From the NCBI GenBank assembly GCA_955652395.1, contig CATPBJ010000223.1, forward strand, positions 1-41,787: a DNA stretch of 41,787 nt, given 5' to 3'. This DNA is from an uncultured Terriglobales bacterium (GTDB taxonomy: Bacteria > Acidobacteriota > Terriglobia > Terriglobales > Acidobacteriaceae). The translations under genes and the position numbers were made by a program. Below are positions 1 to 7,364 of the stretch, piece after piece (positions within the stretch are counted from its first letter, which is position 1; every line of letters begins with the position of its first letter). The notes under the pieces were generated by a model. The model worked only from the letters and a program-made list of their open reading frames with translations, was not told the origin of the DNA and did no database searches.

Positions 1-26
1 CGATGGGTGCTAGCGTAACTGACTCG

Positions 27-60
27 AACCGCCGTGTACGGACCCGTACGCACGGTGGTG
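27..60 (+). ncRNA. Domain V of outer group II intron (3' part)
   Basis: A 34-nt hairpin with the geometry of group II intron domain V. The lower stem pairs 29-36 with 51-58, the upper stem pairs TACG (37-40) with CGTA (45-48), and CG (49-50) is the two-nucleotide bulge on the 3' strand. The catalytic triad position reads CGC instead of AGC, a variant known from many bacterial group IIC introns. The rest of this intron, including any maturase gene, would lie left of the window; TAA at 16-18 could be the end of that reading frame, but only five codons are visible. Its domain VI is not adjacent but resumes near 707, beyond an inserted second intron. The hairpin is seen directly; the class is inferred. 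Confidence 0.75.
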
Positions 61-69
61 TGGCAGGTT

Positions 70-707
70 GTGTCAAGAAGACGCGCAAGCGTCATGCTGT
101 ACGAAAGATGAAGGTGGGCCCTTCGGAGCCACTCTGTAGGGGGAGGCTTCAAACAGCCGTGAGCTGCTTCAGTCAAAAACTGCGGTGGTGAACGTCACGG
201 TTAAAAGGCGTGACCTCAGATCACGTCATGTGGGGATTAGAGAGACGAATGTAAATGAACCTCCGACGACGCATCGAAACACCACTCGGACGACATCAGA
301 ACCGGAACTGCCTGCCAGGGCCGGGAGGGGCACGGAAGCAACCTACTTACTGGCCGTGCGATGTCCGGTGTACAGGGGGCGTGACTCTAGTCTGGGCTTT
401 CGTGCGGAACTTGAGAACTTGGTTTGCGATGAGAAGGGAAAAGGCTCAAGCGGTAGCCCTGCGAGGCCGAAAGTACCGAGGCGCAAGCCAGGGGCGGACT
501 GCTCCGTAGGAGCGTTGATCCGGGGTAATTCCCGGGGAGCAAAGGGAGCAGGTCACCCGGACTGATCCGAGTCAACGGGCAACCGGAGGAACTCGATCTC
601 AGGGGAAGACGGCAGTTTTCCATGGGTGGCACGAGCCGGATAAGCCGAGAGGTTTAAGTCCGGTTCAGTGAGAGGCTTGGGGTGAAACTCCCCGGGCCTA
701 CTCGGCG
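70..707 (+). ncRNA. Maturase-less inner group II intron
   Basis: About 640 nt of structured, non-coding sequence ending in clear group II domains V and VI. The 5' end is placed at GTGTC (70-74), close to the GUGYG consensus. The stretch at about 170-245 resembles domain I of bacterial group II introns as I remember them. Domain V is 633-666. Domain VI pairs 670-682 with 690-703 and leaves A700 bulged as the probable branch point. There is no reverse transcriptase or maturase reading frame, so domain IV is short and splicing would need a maturase supplied in trans. Both boundaries are estimates (5' about 65-70, 3' about 706-713). The intron sits between domains V and VI of another intron, so the arrangement is twintron-like. 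Confidence 0.7.
633..666 (+). ncRNA. Domain V of inner group II intron
   Basis: Exactly 34 nt, the canonical domain V length. The lower stem pairs 633-641 (with the AGC catalytic triad at 634-636) with 658-666. The upper stem pairs AAGCC (642-646) with GGTTT (651-655), capped by a GAGA tetraloop of the GNRA type. AA at 656-657 is the dinucleotide bulge. Every expected element is present, so this is the most secure RNA call in the window. Confidence 0.85.
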
Positions 708-738
708 GAGGACAGGTGACTGTCTCCCCTATCCCGAT
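707..738 (+). ncRNA. Domain VI and 3' end of outer group II intron
   Basis: The hairpin pairs GGA (707-709) and GACAG (711-715) with CTGTC (720-724) and TCC (725-727). It is followed by CTATCCCGAT, in which A731 would be the branch point eight nucleotides from a 3' end at AT (737-738). This end resembles the CTACCCGAT ends of bacterial group II introns whose domain V looks like the hairpin at 27-60. It therefore completes the outer intron after the inner one. The 3' exon would begin at 739. Confidence 0.6.
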
Positions 739-816
739 TTTGCCCCAAGTCACAATCGTGCTGCCAGAGGAGAGAGCGGGCCAGGGCTAAAGCCGGAGTG
801 TTGGGAGTGACTCATT

Positions 817-837
817 GGCGCGACTGAAAGTCGTGCC
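817..837. terminator. Hairpin downstream of amidohydrolase
   Basis: Inverted repeat GGCGCGACT (817-825), loop GAA, AGTCGTGCC (829-837). It lies 23 nt beyond the amidohydrolase stop on the minus strand and 79 nt beyond the intron end on the plus strand. There is no T-tract on either side, so any termination function is a guess. Confidence 0.3.
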
Positions 838-859
838 CTTCCCAATAAGCCGCACGCAC

Positions 860-2374
860 TCAATACTGTCCATAGCGTCCCCTCACCGAATCCAGCAATT
901 TCCGGGAGTCGTAGCCGACACCGTCCTGGAAAACAATTTCCACATTCTCAACGTCCGAAATCTGTTTCGATGGGTCTCCCTTTATCACGACAAGGTCCGC
1001 GTTCTTTCCGGCGGCGACTGAGCCGATCTGTTTGTCCCTGCCCAGGTAGGTGGCGCCGTTCAGCGTGGCAATTTTGATGGCCTCGACCGGCGAGAATCCG
1101 CTCTCGACCAGAAGTTCAATCTCGCGCTGATCTCCAAATCCAGGGAGCACGTCGCCGCGGCCAGTGGGATCGGCGCCGGCGAGAAGCAATCCTCCGGCGG
1201 CAACGAACGCTCGTTCCAGTTCCAGGTCATGTTTCCAAAGCAGCGCCGGATCGATTTTCGGCGCCGGCGCCGATATAGGGCGCTGTCGCAGCAGGAAGAA
1301 ATCCTCGCGCGCCTGCGGAGTCATCGCCTCCAGGGCCTCCTGCCGTAGCGACGGGCGTCCACCACCCCGATCTCCCTCGAAAACTGGCAGGGTTGACGTG
1401 ATGGCTACATGATGACTCACGAGCGTGGCAATCAGGTCCTTCGCCTCAGGGCTGCTCGGCTCCATGCGCGCAAGAGTCTCGTCGCCCGCGCTTTGACTGC
1501 AGACATCTGGTTTCTTGTCCGTATCGAGCTGCGTGTTCACGAAGAAACCATGCTCGAGGTCATCAATGCCCAGTTCGGCAGCCTCTTTATACGTCACCGA
1601 GCAGAGGTGGCCGGTGACTTTGATTCCGCGCTTGTGGGCCGCATCAATCGCGGCCTTTAACTCGGCGCGCGTTATGTTCATGTACGCCTTGAAAGACGTT
1701 ACTCCACGATCGGCCCAGTACTCCACCGTCTGCCGCGCGTCGTCGGGACCAGTCAAGTGCGGCATCTGGATGAAGTAACTCTGGCTGCCCTCCAGGTACG
1801 GTCCCGTGACATCCAGATGTGGGCCGGGGAGCTTGCCCGCTTCGATGTCGAGCTTCAGGCTCAGGTCGGCGTAGGGTTCGACACTGCCGGTGGTGCGCAT
1901 GGTCGTGACCCCGCCGGCAAGATAGAGACGCGGCGCCGAGAACGTCATCTGCGTCACCAGGACGGGGTCGTCATGATGTCGCCGGCTATCGAGATTCGGC
2001 CGCACAATGTAGAACAGGTGATCGTGCATCCCGATGATGCCCGGCATCACGGTGTGGCCGTGAAGATCTAGAACCGCCGTGCCTTTCGCTGCCGCCACGT
2101 CAGCGCCCTTCTCGACCGCCGTGATCTTTCCGCTTTCAATCACGACATTCTGATCTTCGAGCACCGGTCCTCCAGTGCCGTCAATAATCCGCACATGCGT
2201 GAGGACAACCTTGGGAGCACACACCCGGCCAAACTGCTTCACGGCTTCAGAGTGTGATCCACAGGCAGATGGGTCACACCCAGCAGCGTCTCTCGACGAC
2301 TCGGGGCATTGGGCCTGTGCGGTGAGAGAGAGCAGAAGCAGCACCAAAACAGTCGAGAGAATGCGGAACGGCAT
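860..2374 (-). CDS. Secreted amidohydrolase (imidazolonepropionase-like)
   Basis: Predicted metal-dependent hydrolase of the amidohydrolase superfamily, 504 residues. Residues 1-21 form a signal peptide, so it acts in the envelope or outside the cell. The metal-site pattern is visible: HxH at 117/119, a candidate carboxylated Lys229 in FKAYMN, His256 and His275, and Asp402 in GADPTG. The C-terminal NADLVVIKGDP motif belongs to the composite beta-sandwich domain. A four-cysteine segment at residues 23-52 precedes the catalytic core and is unusual. A strong Shine-Dalgarno (GGAGG) lies 7 nt before the ATG and supports this start. Relatives include prolidase-like and imidazolonepropionase-like enzymes; the substrate cannot be read from sequence. 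It is transcribed away from the MazEF pair. Confidence 0.85.
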   Translation of the reverse strand: MPFRILSTVLVLLLLSLTAQAQCPESSRDAAGCDPSACGSHSEAVKQFGRVCAPKVVLTHVRIIDGTGGPVLEDQNVVIESGKITAVEKGADVAAAKGTAVLDLHGHTVMPGIIGMHDHLFYIVRPNLDSRRHHDDPVLVTQMTFSAPRLYLAGGVTTMRTTGSVEPYADLSLKLDIEAGKLPGPHLDVTGPYLEGSQSYFIQMPHLTGPDDARQTVEYWADRGVTSFKAYMNITRAELKAAIDAAHKRGIKVTGHLCSVTYKEAAELGIDDLEHGFFVNTQLDTDKKPDVCSQSAGDETLARMEPSSPEAKDLIATLVSHHVAITSTLPVFEGDRGGGRPSLRQEALEAMTPQAREDFFLLRQRPISAPAPKIDPALLWKHDLELERAFVAAGGLLLAGADPTGRGDVLPGFGDQREIELLVESGFSPVEAIKIATLNGATYLGRDKQIGSVAAGKNADLVVIKGDPSKQISDVENVEIVFQDGVGYDSRKLLDSVRGRYGQY

Positions 2375-2405
2375 GAAAGGTCCTCCACAGAACGGGAAAC
2401 GAAAC

Positions 2406-2435
2406 AGGGTACGGACTGACCGCAGGCCGCGTCAA
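2406..2435 (-). promoter_or_regulatory. Promoter of amidohydrolase gene
   Basis: On the minus strand, a -35 TTGACG (2435-2430) and a -10 TACCCT (2411-2406) are separated by 18 nt. This would give a 5' leader of roughly 25 nt containing the GGAGG ribosome-binding site. The -35 is good and the -10 is weak. Confidence 0.4.
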
Positions 2436-2480
2436 ACCAAGTACAACCATAAAGGCGTGTGTATTCTTAATCGAAAGTAG

Positions 2481-2486
2481 TATAAT
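2481..2486 (+). promoter_or_regulatory. -10 box of toxin-antitoxin operon (leaderless)
   Basis: A perfect TATAAT lies six nucleotides before the antitoxin ATG at 2493. The expected transcription start therefore falls on or beside the start codon. No Shine-Dalgarno fits in the six-base gap (AGTAGG abuts the ATG). The -35 region, around 2458-2463, is poor. Confidence 0.6.
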
Positions 2487-2492
2487 AGTAGG

Positions 2493-2753
2493 ATGAAAGA
2501 GAAGACCTCGATCACACTCTCCGCGGACGTACTTTCCAGCATTGACAAGCTGGCCGGCGCGACGCATTCGCGGTCGTCTTTCATTGAGCGAGTTCTCCGA
2601 CACTATCTGCGCGAACGGGCGCGGGCCGAGGTGCAAGCCCGCGATCTAGACCGTCTGAACGTTGCCGCTCGACGGCTAAATGCTGAGGCTGAGGATGTAA
2701 TTGACTACCAGGGAATGGACCTGGATTCTTCAACCAAAGGATCCAGCGAATAG
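2493..2753 (+). CDS. Ribbon-helix-helix antitoxin (MazE/CopG type)
   Basis: An 86-residue protein with an N-terminal ribbon-helix-helix pattern: a short strand ([16 protein letters not shown]) followed by two helices ([17 protein letters not shown]). RHH proteins of this kind dimerise, bind their own operator and neutralise a partner toxin with a disordered acidic C-terminus; here the tail from about residue 60 is polar and acidic. The gene overlaps the following toxin gene by 53 bp, the normal arrangement of a type II toxin-antitoxin pair. Translation is probably leaderless because a TATAAT box sits six bases upstream. The family call is from pattern; the exact subfamily is uncertain. Confidence 0.8.
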   Translation: MKEKTSITLSADVLSSIDKLAGATHSRSSFIERVLRHYLRERARAEVQARDLDRLNVAARRLNAEAEDVIDYQGMDLDSSTKGSSE

Positions 2754-3096
2754 TTCCTACTCAGGAGCCAGTCTGAAGCGCGGCGATCTCTATCGTGTCC
2801 ACAAGTCAGGCGACGACCCCAAGCAGTACAGGGTCTTCGTGGTCGTGAGCCGACAGGTGCTAATCGACTCGAGGTTCCCCACTGTAATATGTGCGCCTGT
2901 ATTCAGCTGCAGCGAAGGACTCTCTACTCAAGTGGGCATCGGGCCCGACGAAGGATTGAAACATCCCAGCTGGATCATGTGTGACAACCTTGTGAGTCTT
3001 CGCAAGACCGAGCTCACGCAATTTTTGGGATCTCTTTCCCGATCGAAGCTCACCGAACTAACCCAGTCACTGAAGATGGCGTTGGATTTGTTCTAG
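2701..3096 (+). CDS. MazF/PemK-type endoribonuclease toxin
   Basis: Predicted toxin of the MazF/PemK fold, 131 residues from a TTG start. Family landmarks are LKRGDLYRV near residue 25, the strand RVFVVVSRQ, the ICAPVFS strand, and [18 protein letters not shown] near residues 89-106. MazF toxins cleave mRNA at short motifs to arrest growth. The TTG at 2701 is chosen because GAGG lies six bases upstream and no other usual start occurs before the conserved core. It lies inside the antitoxin gene, so the two are translationally coupled. The first 25 residues are not typical of the family and may be an extension produced by this start. Confidence 0.8.
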   Translation: MTTREWTWILQPKDPANSSYSGASLKRGDLYRVHKSGDDPKQYRVFVVVSRQVLIDSRFPTVICAPVFSCSEGLSTQVGIGPDEGLKHPSWIMCDNLVSLRKTELTQFLGSLSRSKLTELTQSLKMALDLF

Positions 3097-3128
3097 GCTG
3101 TAAAGGACTCGCAAGAAGCCTTTACGCC
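3096..3128. terminator. Bidirectional terminator-like hairpin between mazF and murA
   Basis: GGC plus GTAAAGG (3096-3106, one bulged T) pairs with CCTTTACGCC (3119-3128) around a 12-nt loop. It lies between convergent genes and overlaps both stop codons. No long T-tract follows in either direction, so efficiency is uncertain. Confidence 0.4.
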
Positions 3129-4426
3129 CGCGCCGCCGGGGCCGCAGCCCGCTTGGGCAGGATTTCTCCGATGCGGCGAATTTGGGCACCTACACCCTTG
3201 AGCTTTTCTTCGATGTTTTCGTAGCCGCGGTCGATATGGTACACGCGGTCGATGATCGACTCGCCTTCCGCCACCAGCGCCGCCAGTACCAGTGAGGCCG
3301 AAGCCCGTAGATCGGAGGCGAGCACGGCGGCTGCGCTCAAGGGCGAGGGGCCGCGCACCACCGCCCGCCTTCCTTCGATCTTTATGTTCGCGCCCATGCG
3401 TACCATTTCCAGCGCATGCATGAAACGGTTTTCAAAAATATTTTCCGTGATGATCGATGTGCCCTCGGCCTGGGTAGCCAGCGCCATGTACTGGGCCTGC
3501 ATGTCGGTGGGGAAACCGGGATATTCCTCGGTCACGATGTCCGCGGCCTCGATGGGAACGTCGCCCATAACCCGCACCGACTCGGTGGTGTGCCGGGTCT
3601 TGACCCCGACTTCGGCCAGCTTTTCGAGGAGCGCGCCCAAGTGCGCGGGATCGCAGCCCGCGACGTTCAGATCTCCGCCGGTCATGGCTCCGGCAATGAT
3701 GAAGGTGGCGGCTTCGATGCGGTCGGGAATGATTCTGTGTTTCACGCCGTGCAGTTTGCTGACGCCCTTTACCCGGATGGTGGACGTGCCAGCGCCTTCA
3801 ATTTGAGCTCCCATTTTGTTGAGCAGGTCGGCCAGGTCGGCGACTTCGGGCTCGCGAGCGCAATTCTGCATCACGGTTTCGCCTTCGGCCAACGTGGCAG
3901 CCATGAGCAGGTCTTCGGTGCCGGTCACGGTGATTCTGTCAAACAGAATTTCGCCGCCTTCGAGACGATCGGCGATGGCCTCGATGTATCCATGTTCGTG
4001 CTTGATTTTGGCGCCCAGGCGTTCCAATCCCTTGATGTGGAGATCGATGGGGCGCGCGCCGATAGCGCATCCCCCCGGAAGAGAAACGCGAGCCCGGCCG
4101 CAACGCGCTACCAGTGGTCCCAGAACGAGCGATGAAGCCCGCATCTGCTTAACCAGTTCATACGACGCTTCGGGGCTCGTGAGATTGCGGGCGCAGATGG
4201 TGGTGCGATGCTGGGCCCGCCCGTATCCCAGCTCGACCTCGGCGCCCATGGCGGCCAGCAGTTTGCGGGTGGTCTCAATGTCTCGGACCTGCGGAATGTT
4301 TTCCAGAATGACAGGCTCTTCTGTGAGCAGGGCGGCGGCCATGGCCGGCAGGGCGGCGTTTTTGGCTCCGCTGACTCGAATTGTCCCCAGCAGCGGATTG
4401 CCGCCGCGGATTACGAACTTGTCCAT
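3122..4426 (-). CDS. murA: UDP-N-acetylglucosamine 1-carboxyvinyltransferase
   Basis: First committed step of peptidoglycan synthesis: transfer of enolpyruvate from PEP to UDP-GlcNAc in the cytoplasm. The protein has 434 residues from the ATG at 4426, the usual MurA length, and begins MDKFVIRGG as the family does. The catalytic-loop cysteine is present in [15 protein letters not shown], and SGAKNAALP lies near the N-terminus. An upstream GTG (4492) would add 22 atypical residues and is not preferred. A TAGAAT box lies 10 nt before the ATG, so the transcript may be leaderless or nearly so. It follows murQ on the same strand after a 119-nt gap containing a hairpin, so it may be a separate transcript. 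Confidence 0.95.
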   Translation of the reverse strand: MDKFVIRGGNPLLGTIRVSGAKNAALPAMAAALLTEEPVILENIPQVRDIETTRKLLAAMGAEVELGYGRAQHRTTICARNLTSPEASYELVKQMRASSLVLGPLVARCGRARVSLPGGCAIGARPIDLHIKGLERLGAKIKHEHGYIEAIADRLEGGEILFDRITVTGTEDLLMAATLAEGETVMQNCAREPEVADLADLLNKMGAQIEGAGTSTIRVKGVSKLHGVKHRIIPDRIEAATFIIAGAMTGGDLNVAGCDPAHLGALLEKLAEVGVKTRHTTESVRVMGDVPIEAADIVTEEYPGFPTDMQAQYMALATQAEGTSIITENIFENRFMHALEMVRMGANIKIEGRRAVVRGPSPLSAAAVLASDLRASASLVLAALVAEGESIIDRVYHIDRGYENIEEKLKGVGAQIRRIGEILPKRAAAPAARA

Positions 4427-4436
4427 ACGCCTGTCT

Positions 4437-4442
4437 ATTCTA
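4437..4442 (-). promoter_or_regulatory. -10 box before murA
   Basis: TAGAAT on the minus strand (4442-4437), ten nucleotides upstream of the murA ATG. The predicted transcription start is at about 4430, leaving at most a few bases of leader. A convincing -35 was not found. Confidence 0.35.
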
Positions 4443-4514
4443 ACGGCGATGGCGGGGAAGACTGGGGAGGAAATTGTTACTCCGGAGGACACGGCCTGCG
4501 GGATTCAATGTGGT

Positions 4515-4533
4515 CGCGGGCGACTCGCCCGCG
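4515..4533. terminator. GC-rich hairpin after murQ
   Basis: Perfect 8-bp inverted repeat CGCGGGCG (4515-4522), loop ACT, CGCCCGCG (4526-4533), 12 nt beyond the murQ stop. It lacks a T-tract. It could separate murQ from murA transcription. Confidence 0.35.
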
Positions 4534-4545
4534 CGATGCCTCGCG

Positions 4546-5475
4546 CTACAGGCTGCGCGCTGCCGCGATTGCCCGGCGCACGTGTCCGCCGGCCAGTTTC
4601 AGTGCTCGCTCGGCTTCCCGGCGATCCACTTGCGCTTGCAGCATGACTAGTCCTACCGGGACGCTGTTTCCTGCCGCCCGCAACGCCTGCTGGGCAAGTT
4701 CCTCCCTCACGCCTGCCGCCTGCTGCAGAATGCTCACGCCCCGTGCCGCCAGCTTGGAATTTCTAGGAGTGACGTTCACCATGAGATTTCCGTAAACATA
4801 TCCCAGCCGGGTCATAGCTCCGCTGGAGAGCATGTTCAACATCATTTTCTGCGCGGTGCCGGCTTTCATGCGGGTTGAACCGGAGATCACCTCCGGCCCC
4901 ACCTCGGTCACGATGGCGAGGTGCGCTGCCTTTTGCAGCGGTGTATTGCGATTGCAGGTCACGGAGATCGTATGCGCTCCTTTGCTCCGCGCATACTCGA
5001 TTGCGGCGATGGTAAACGGAGTTCGTCCGCTGGCGGCAATTCCCACGATCACGTCGTTCCGGCCCGGTTTTCTTTTCGCCATCTCACGCTTGCCGAGTTC
5101 GCGGGAGTCTTCGTCCGCTTCCACGGCAGAGGCCAGGGCTGCAGGCCCACCCGCCATGACGAACTGTACTGTCCTGGGATCGACGTTGAACGTGGGTGGA
5201 CACTCTGCCGCGTCGAGGGCAGCGATGCGCCCGCTGGTACCTGCACCCACGTAGATCAGCCTTCCGCCGCGTCTCAAAGCGTTCGCAATCAAGCCGACCG
5301 CGCGTGCGATCTGCGGAAGGGCGCGCCCCACGGCCTCCACCACCTTGGCATCTTCGGCGTTGATGACACGCACGACCTCGAGCGCGGATTTCAAATCCAG
5401 GTCAGCCGAGGCACGGTTCGGCTGCTCGGTTGTAAGCCGGCTCAGGTTCTCCCGCGTGCTCGCTTTTCGTCTCAA
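4546..5475 (-). CDS. murQ: N-acetylmuramic acid 6-phosphate etherase
   Basis: MurQ cleaves the lactyl ether of MurNAc-6-phosphate to give GlcNAc-6-phosphate and D-lactate, the key cytoplasmic step of cell-wall sugar recycling. The SIS-domain core shows [22 protein letters not shown] and [19 protein letters not shown] motifs and the [17 protein letters not shown] signature, which together are diagnostic. The start is placed at a TTG (5475) giving 309 residues, the family length. This TTG shares bases with the TGA of the upstream hydrolase (TTGA), so the pair is translationally coupled. A longer ORF reaching 5550 would merely run into the upstream gene. Confidence 0.93.
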   Translation of the reverse strand: MRRKASTRENLSRLTTEQPNRASADLDLKSALEVVRVINAEDAKVVEAVGRALPQIARAVGLIANALRRGGRLIYVGAGTSGRIAALDAAECPPTFNVDPRTVQFVMAGGPAALASAVEADEDSRELGKREMAKRKPGRNDVIVGIAASGRTPFTIAAIEYARSKGAHTISVTCNRNTPLQKAAHLAIVTEVGPEVISGSTRMKAGTAQKMMLNMLSSGAMTRLGYVYGNLMVNVTPRNSKLAARGVSILQQAAGVREELAQQALRAAGNSVPVGLVMLQAQVDRREAERALKLAGGHVRRAIAAARSL

Positions 5476-6623
5476 CCCTGTTTCTCCAGGGCCTCGACGA
5501 CGGCATCGTGAAATGTGGGGCGCACGTCCTTGATCGCCTTGTTGGCGCAATCGGGCCAGGTTCGGTTGGTGAGCAGGGTGACGGAAAGCTGGCGCTCGGG
5601 ATCGATCCAGAGCGACGTGCCGGTATAGCCCAGATGGCCAAATGAACGAGCAGAGAAATATTTTCCCGACTGGGATGGGGAGGAAGGCGTGTCCCAGCCT
5701 AATGCCCGTGAAGTGCCAGCCGGCGCCGTTTCCCGGCGAGTGAAGAGCGCCAGAGTTTCGGGACGGACCAGCGGCCGCCCGCCTTGCAGAAGCACGTGTG
5801 CAAAGGTTGCGAGATCTTCCGCTGTCGCGAACAAGCCGGCGTGTCCCGCGACGCCACCCAGTACGCTGGCGTTTTCATCCTGCACTTCGCCCTGGATAGT
5901 TCGCTTTCGAAAGCTGCGGTCATCGGCGGTGGGTGGAATCAAGGGGCGCCACACTGCCGGTGGATTGAAGGCGGTGTGCAACATCCCCAGCGGACCGAAA
6001 AGCTCGCGCTGGCAGAAGCGGTCCAAGCCTTCGTCGGCGACACGCTCAAGCGCAATCGCGAGAATGATGAAGCCTATGTCGCTATATTCCGCTTTCGTGC
6101 CCGGATCGGCCACGAGTGGAGTGGTGAATGCAGCCGTGAGCAGTTCGCCTCTGGCCTTCACCTTCAAGAAGAGCTTTTCGTACGCGGGCAATCCGGAGGT
6201 GTGCGCCAGCAGCATGTGCACGGTTACATGGTTACGCCTGACATCTCCATTGATGCTTCCGGCGAACTCAGGCACGATACTGACCACGGGCGCCTCCAGA
6301 TCGACGAGTCCGCGCTCGTAGAGAATCATCGCCATGCTGGTAGTCGCCACTATCTTCGAAACCGAAGCCAGATCGAAGACGGTGGCAAGCGTCACCGGAG
6401 GAGAGCCGGATTCGTAGGTGAATCGGCCAAAGGCTTTCAGCGCGACCAATTTTCCCTGATGGGAAACTGCAATCGAAGCAGCGGGGAAAGCCGCTTTGGC
6501 AATTGCTGCTTGCGGAATATCGAAAGCCTTGCCAAAAATCGCATCCTGCTGCTCGTAGGCAAGGGCAGGGAAGCGAGGCGCGGCTTGGCCGCCAGTCTTC
6601 AGCGAGGCAGAGCTTTCTGACAA
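5472..6623 (-). CDS. Serine beta-lactamase-fold hydrolase
   Basis: Serine hydrolase of the class C beta-lactamase/penicillin-binding-protein-like family, 383 residues. The active-site set is present: SxxK at 87-90 (SVSK), a YSD triplet at 181-183 in place of YxN, and HLG at 331-333 in place of KTG. No signal peptide is visible, so it may be cytoplasmic. Relatives include B. subtilis AmiE (YbbE), E. coli YfeW and esterases. It overlaps murQ by 4 bp, and a related domain is encoded divergently 0.7 kb away. This suggests a role on muropeptides, such as removing stem peptide from MurNAc (inference). The start is a TTG with AGGA five bases upstream. Confidence 0.85.
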   Translation of the reverse strand: MSESSASLKTGGQAAPRFPALAYEQQDAIFGKAFDIPQAAIAKAAFPAASIAVSHQGKLVALKAFGRFTYESGSPPVTLATVFDLASVSKIVATTSMAMILYERGLVDLEAPVVSIVPEFAGSINGDVRRNHVTVHMLLAHTSGLPAYEKLFLKVKARGELLTAAFTTPLVADPGTKAEYSDIGFIILAIALERVADEGLDRFCQRELFGPLGMLHTAFNPPAVWRPLIPPTADDRSFRKRTIQGEVQDENASVLGGVAGHAGLFATAEDLATFAHVLLQGGRPLVRPETLALFTRRETAPAGTSRALGWDTPSSPSQSGKYFSARSFGHLGYTGTSLWIDPERQLSVTLLTNRTWPDCANKAIKDVRPTFHDAVVEALEKQG

Positions 6624-6719
6624 GGGGATCCTGTGCTCGATGTTCGGGTTATAACAAAGTTCCGGGGAAGGGTAAAGATGGCGTTGTTGCTCGGCTTGGC
6701 CGGCTCCACGGAAGTCATC

Positions 6720-7064
6720 TCACAAACACGTCAATAGCGATAAACAGCGGGCCAGACCGCGCACAACTGCTGGGCTGGCAAAGAAGGCGGAGAGTGCGGA
6801 GAGCGTCAGTGCTTCTTGCATCCATCCCGGCGTCACCCAGATGTACTCAGGGTCCCAGCTGATGCCATCGTCTATTCCGTGCTCGCATGATAGCGGCGCT
6901 CTCGGATGTTTGTTCATGGGATCTGAGTCGAGACGAATGGACGCCCACCAGAAGTAGCGACTTGGACGACCTTGGCGCAATTCGTCATTCTCCCGATTTG
7001 CATGGTAGCTCAAGAGTGCAAATAGAATCAGGCCCAACCGGGGCAAAACAAGTCTCCACCGCAT
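6720..7064 (-). CDS. Small membrane protein, possibly truncated
   Basis: A short protein of 114 residues with one hydrophobic segment at the N-terminus (about residues 7-20) and a second near the C-terminus (about 85-103). The middle contains RYFWWASIRLDSDPMN and WDPEYIWVTPGWMQEALTL. I associate this pattern with small two-helix membrane proteins of Acidobacteria, but I cannot name a function. The protein ends abruptly after the second helix (LARCLSLLTCL), so the C-terminus may have been lost by frameshift. The start is ATG 7064, with GTG 7070 possible. It lies upstream of the beta-lactamase-fold gene on the same strand, 97 nt away. Confidence 0.55.
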   Translation of the reverse strand: MRWRLVLPRLGLILFALLSYHANRENDELRQGRPSRYFWWASIRLDSDPMNKHPRAPLSCEHGIDDGISWDPEYIWVTPGWMQEALTLSALSAFFASPAVVRGLARCLSLLTCL

Positions 7065-7164
7065 TCGCACACCGAATTGGACACCGCTGCCATGGATCCC
7101 GACTACCGTTGTAGTTCTTTGATTCGCAGGTTCGTTGTTGGTGCCGGTTTGCGTCGCTTAAGGG

Positions 7165-7203
7165 GGGCGAGACGCCCACCTGACAGCCGGCGGGACGCCG
7201 GCG
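7165..7203. repeat. Double palindrome, copy 1 of a dispersed GC-rich repeat
   Basis: Two adjacent hairpins: GGGCG-AGA-CGCCC (7165-7177) and GCCGGCG-GGA-CGCCGGC (7186-7202), followed by GCTACAAA. The second hairpin recurs in related form at 17375-17468 and, more diverged, at about 39619-39660. The rest of the 7071-7364 gap, between divergent genes, shows nothing recognisable. Confidence 0.6.
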
Positions 7204-7364
7204 CTACAAATAGCGGCGCGACGATCCGACATGCTCGCCGCGCACCTTGATACCACAAACGGCACCCCCCTTACTTCAGTTCCTTGAGCTATCCCGAGCC
7301 GCTTGTGTAAATTCAAAGCATCCTCTCAATTTGTCCAACTCGTCTGCGGACGTGTGGCTTCGCC

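Noticed and set aside
185..565. Open reading frames inside the intron RNA region
   Set aside because: They are short, overlap one another, show no protein family pattern, and lie in sequence explained by group II intron structure.
26..738. A single intron with an accidental second domain V-like hairpin
   Set aside because: Both hairpins have the exact 34-nt geometry with bulge and triad, each has its own domain VI, and domain I-like sequence lies between them.
3416..4135. 239-codon open frame antisense to murA
   Set aside because: It lies wholly within the conserved murA gene and has no recognisable domain.
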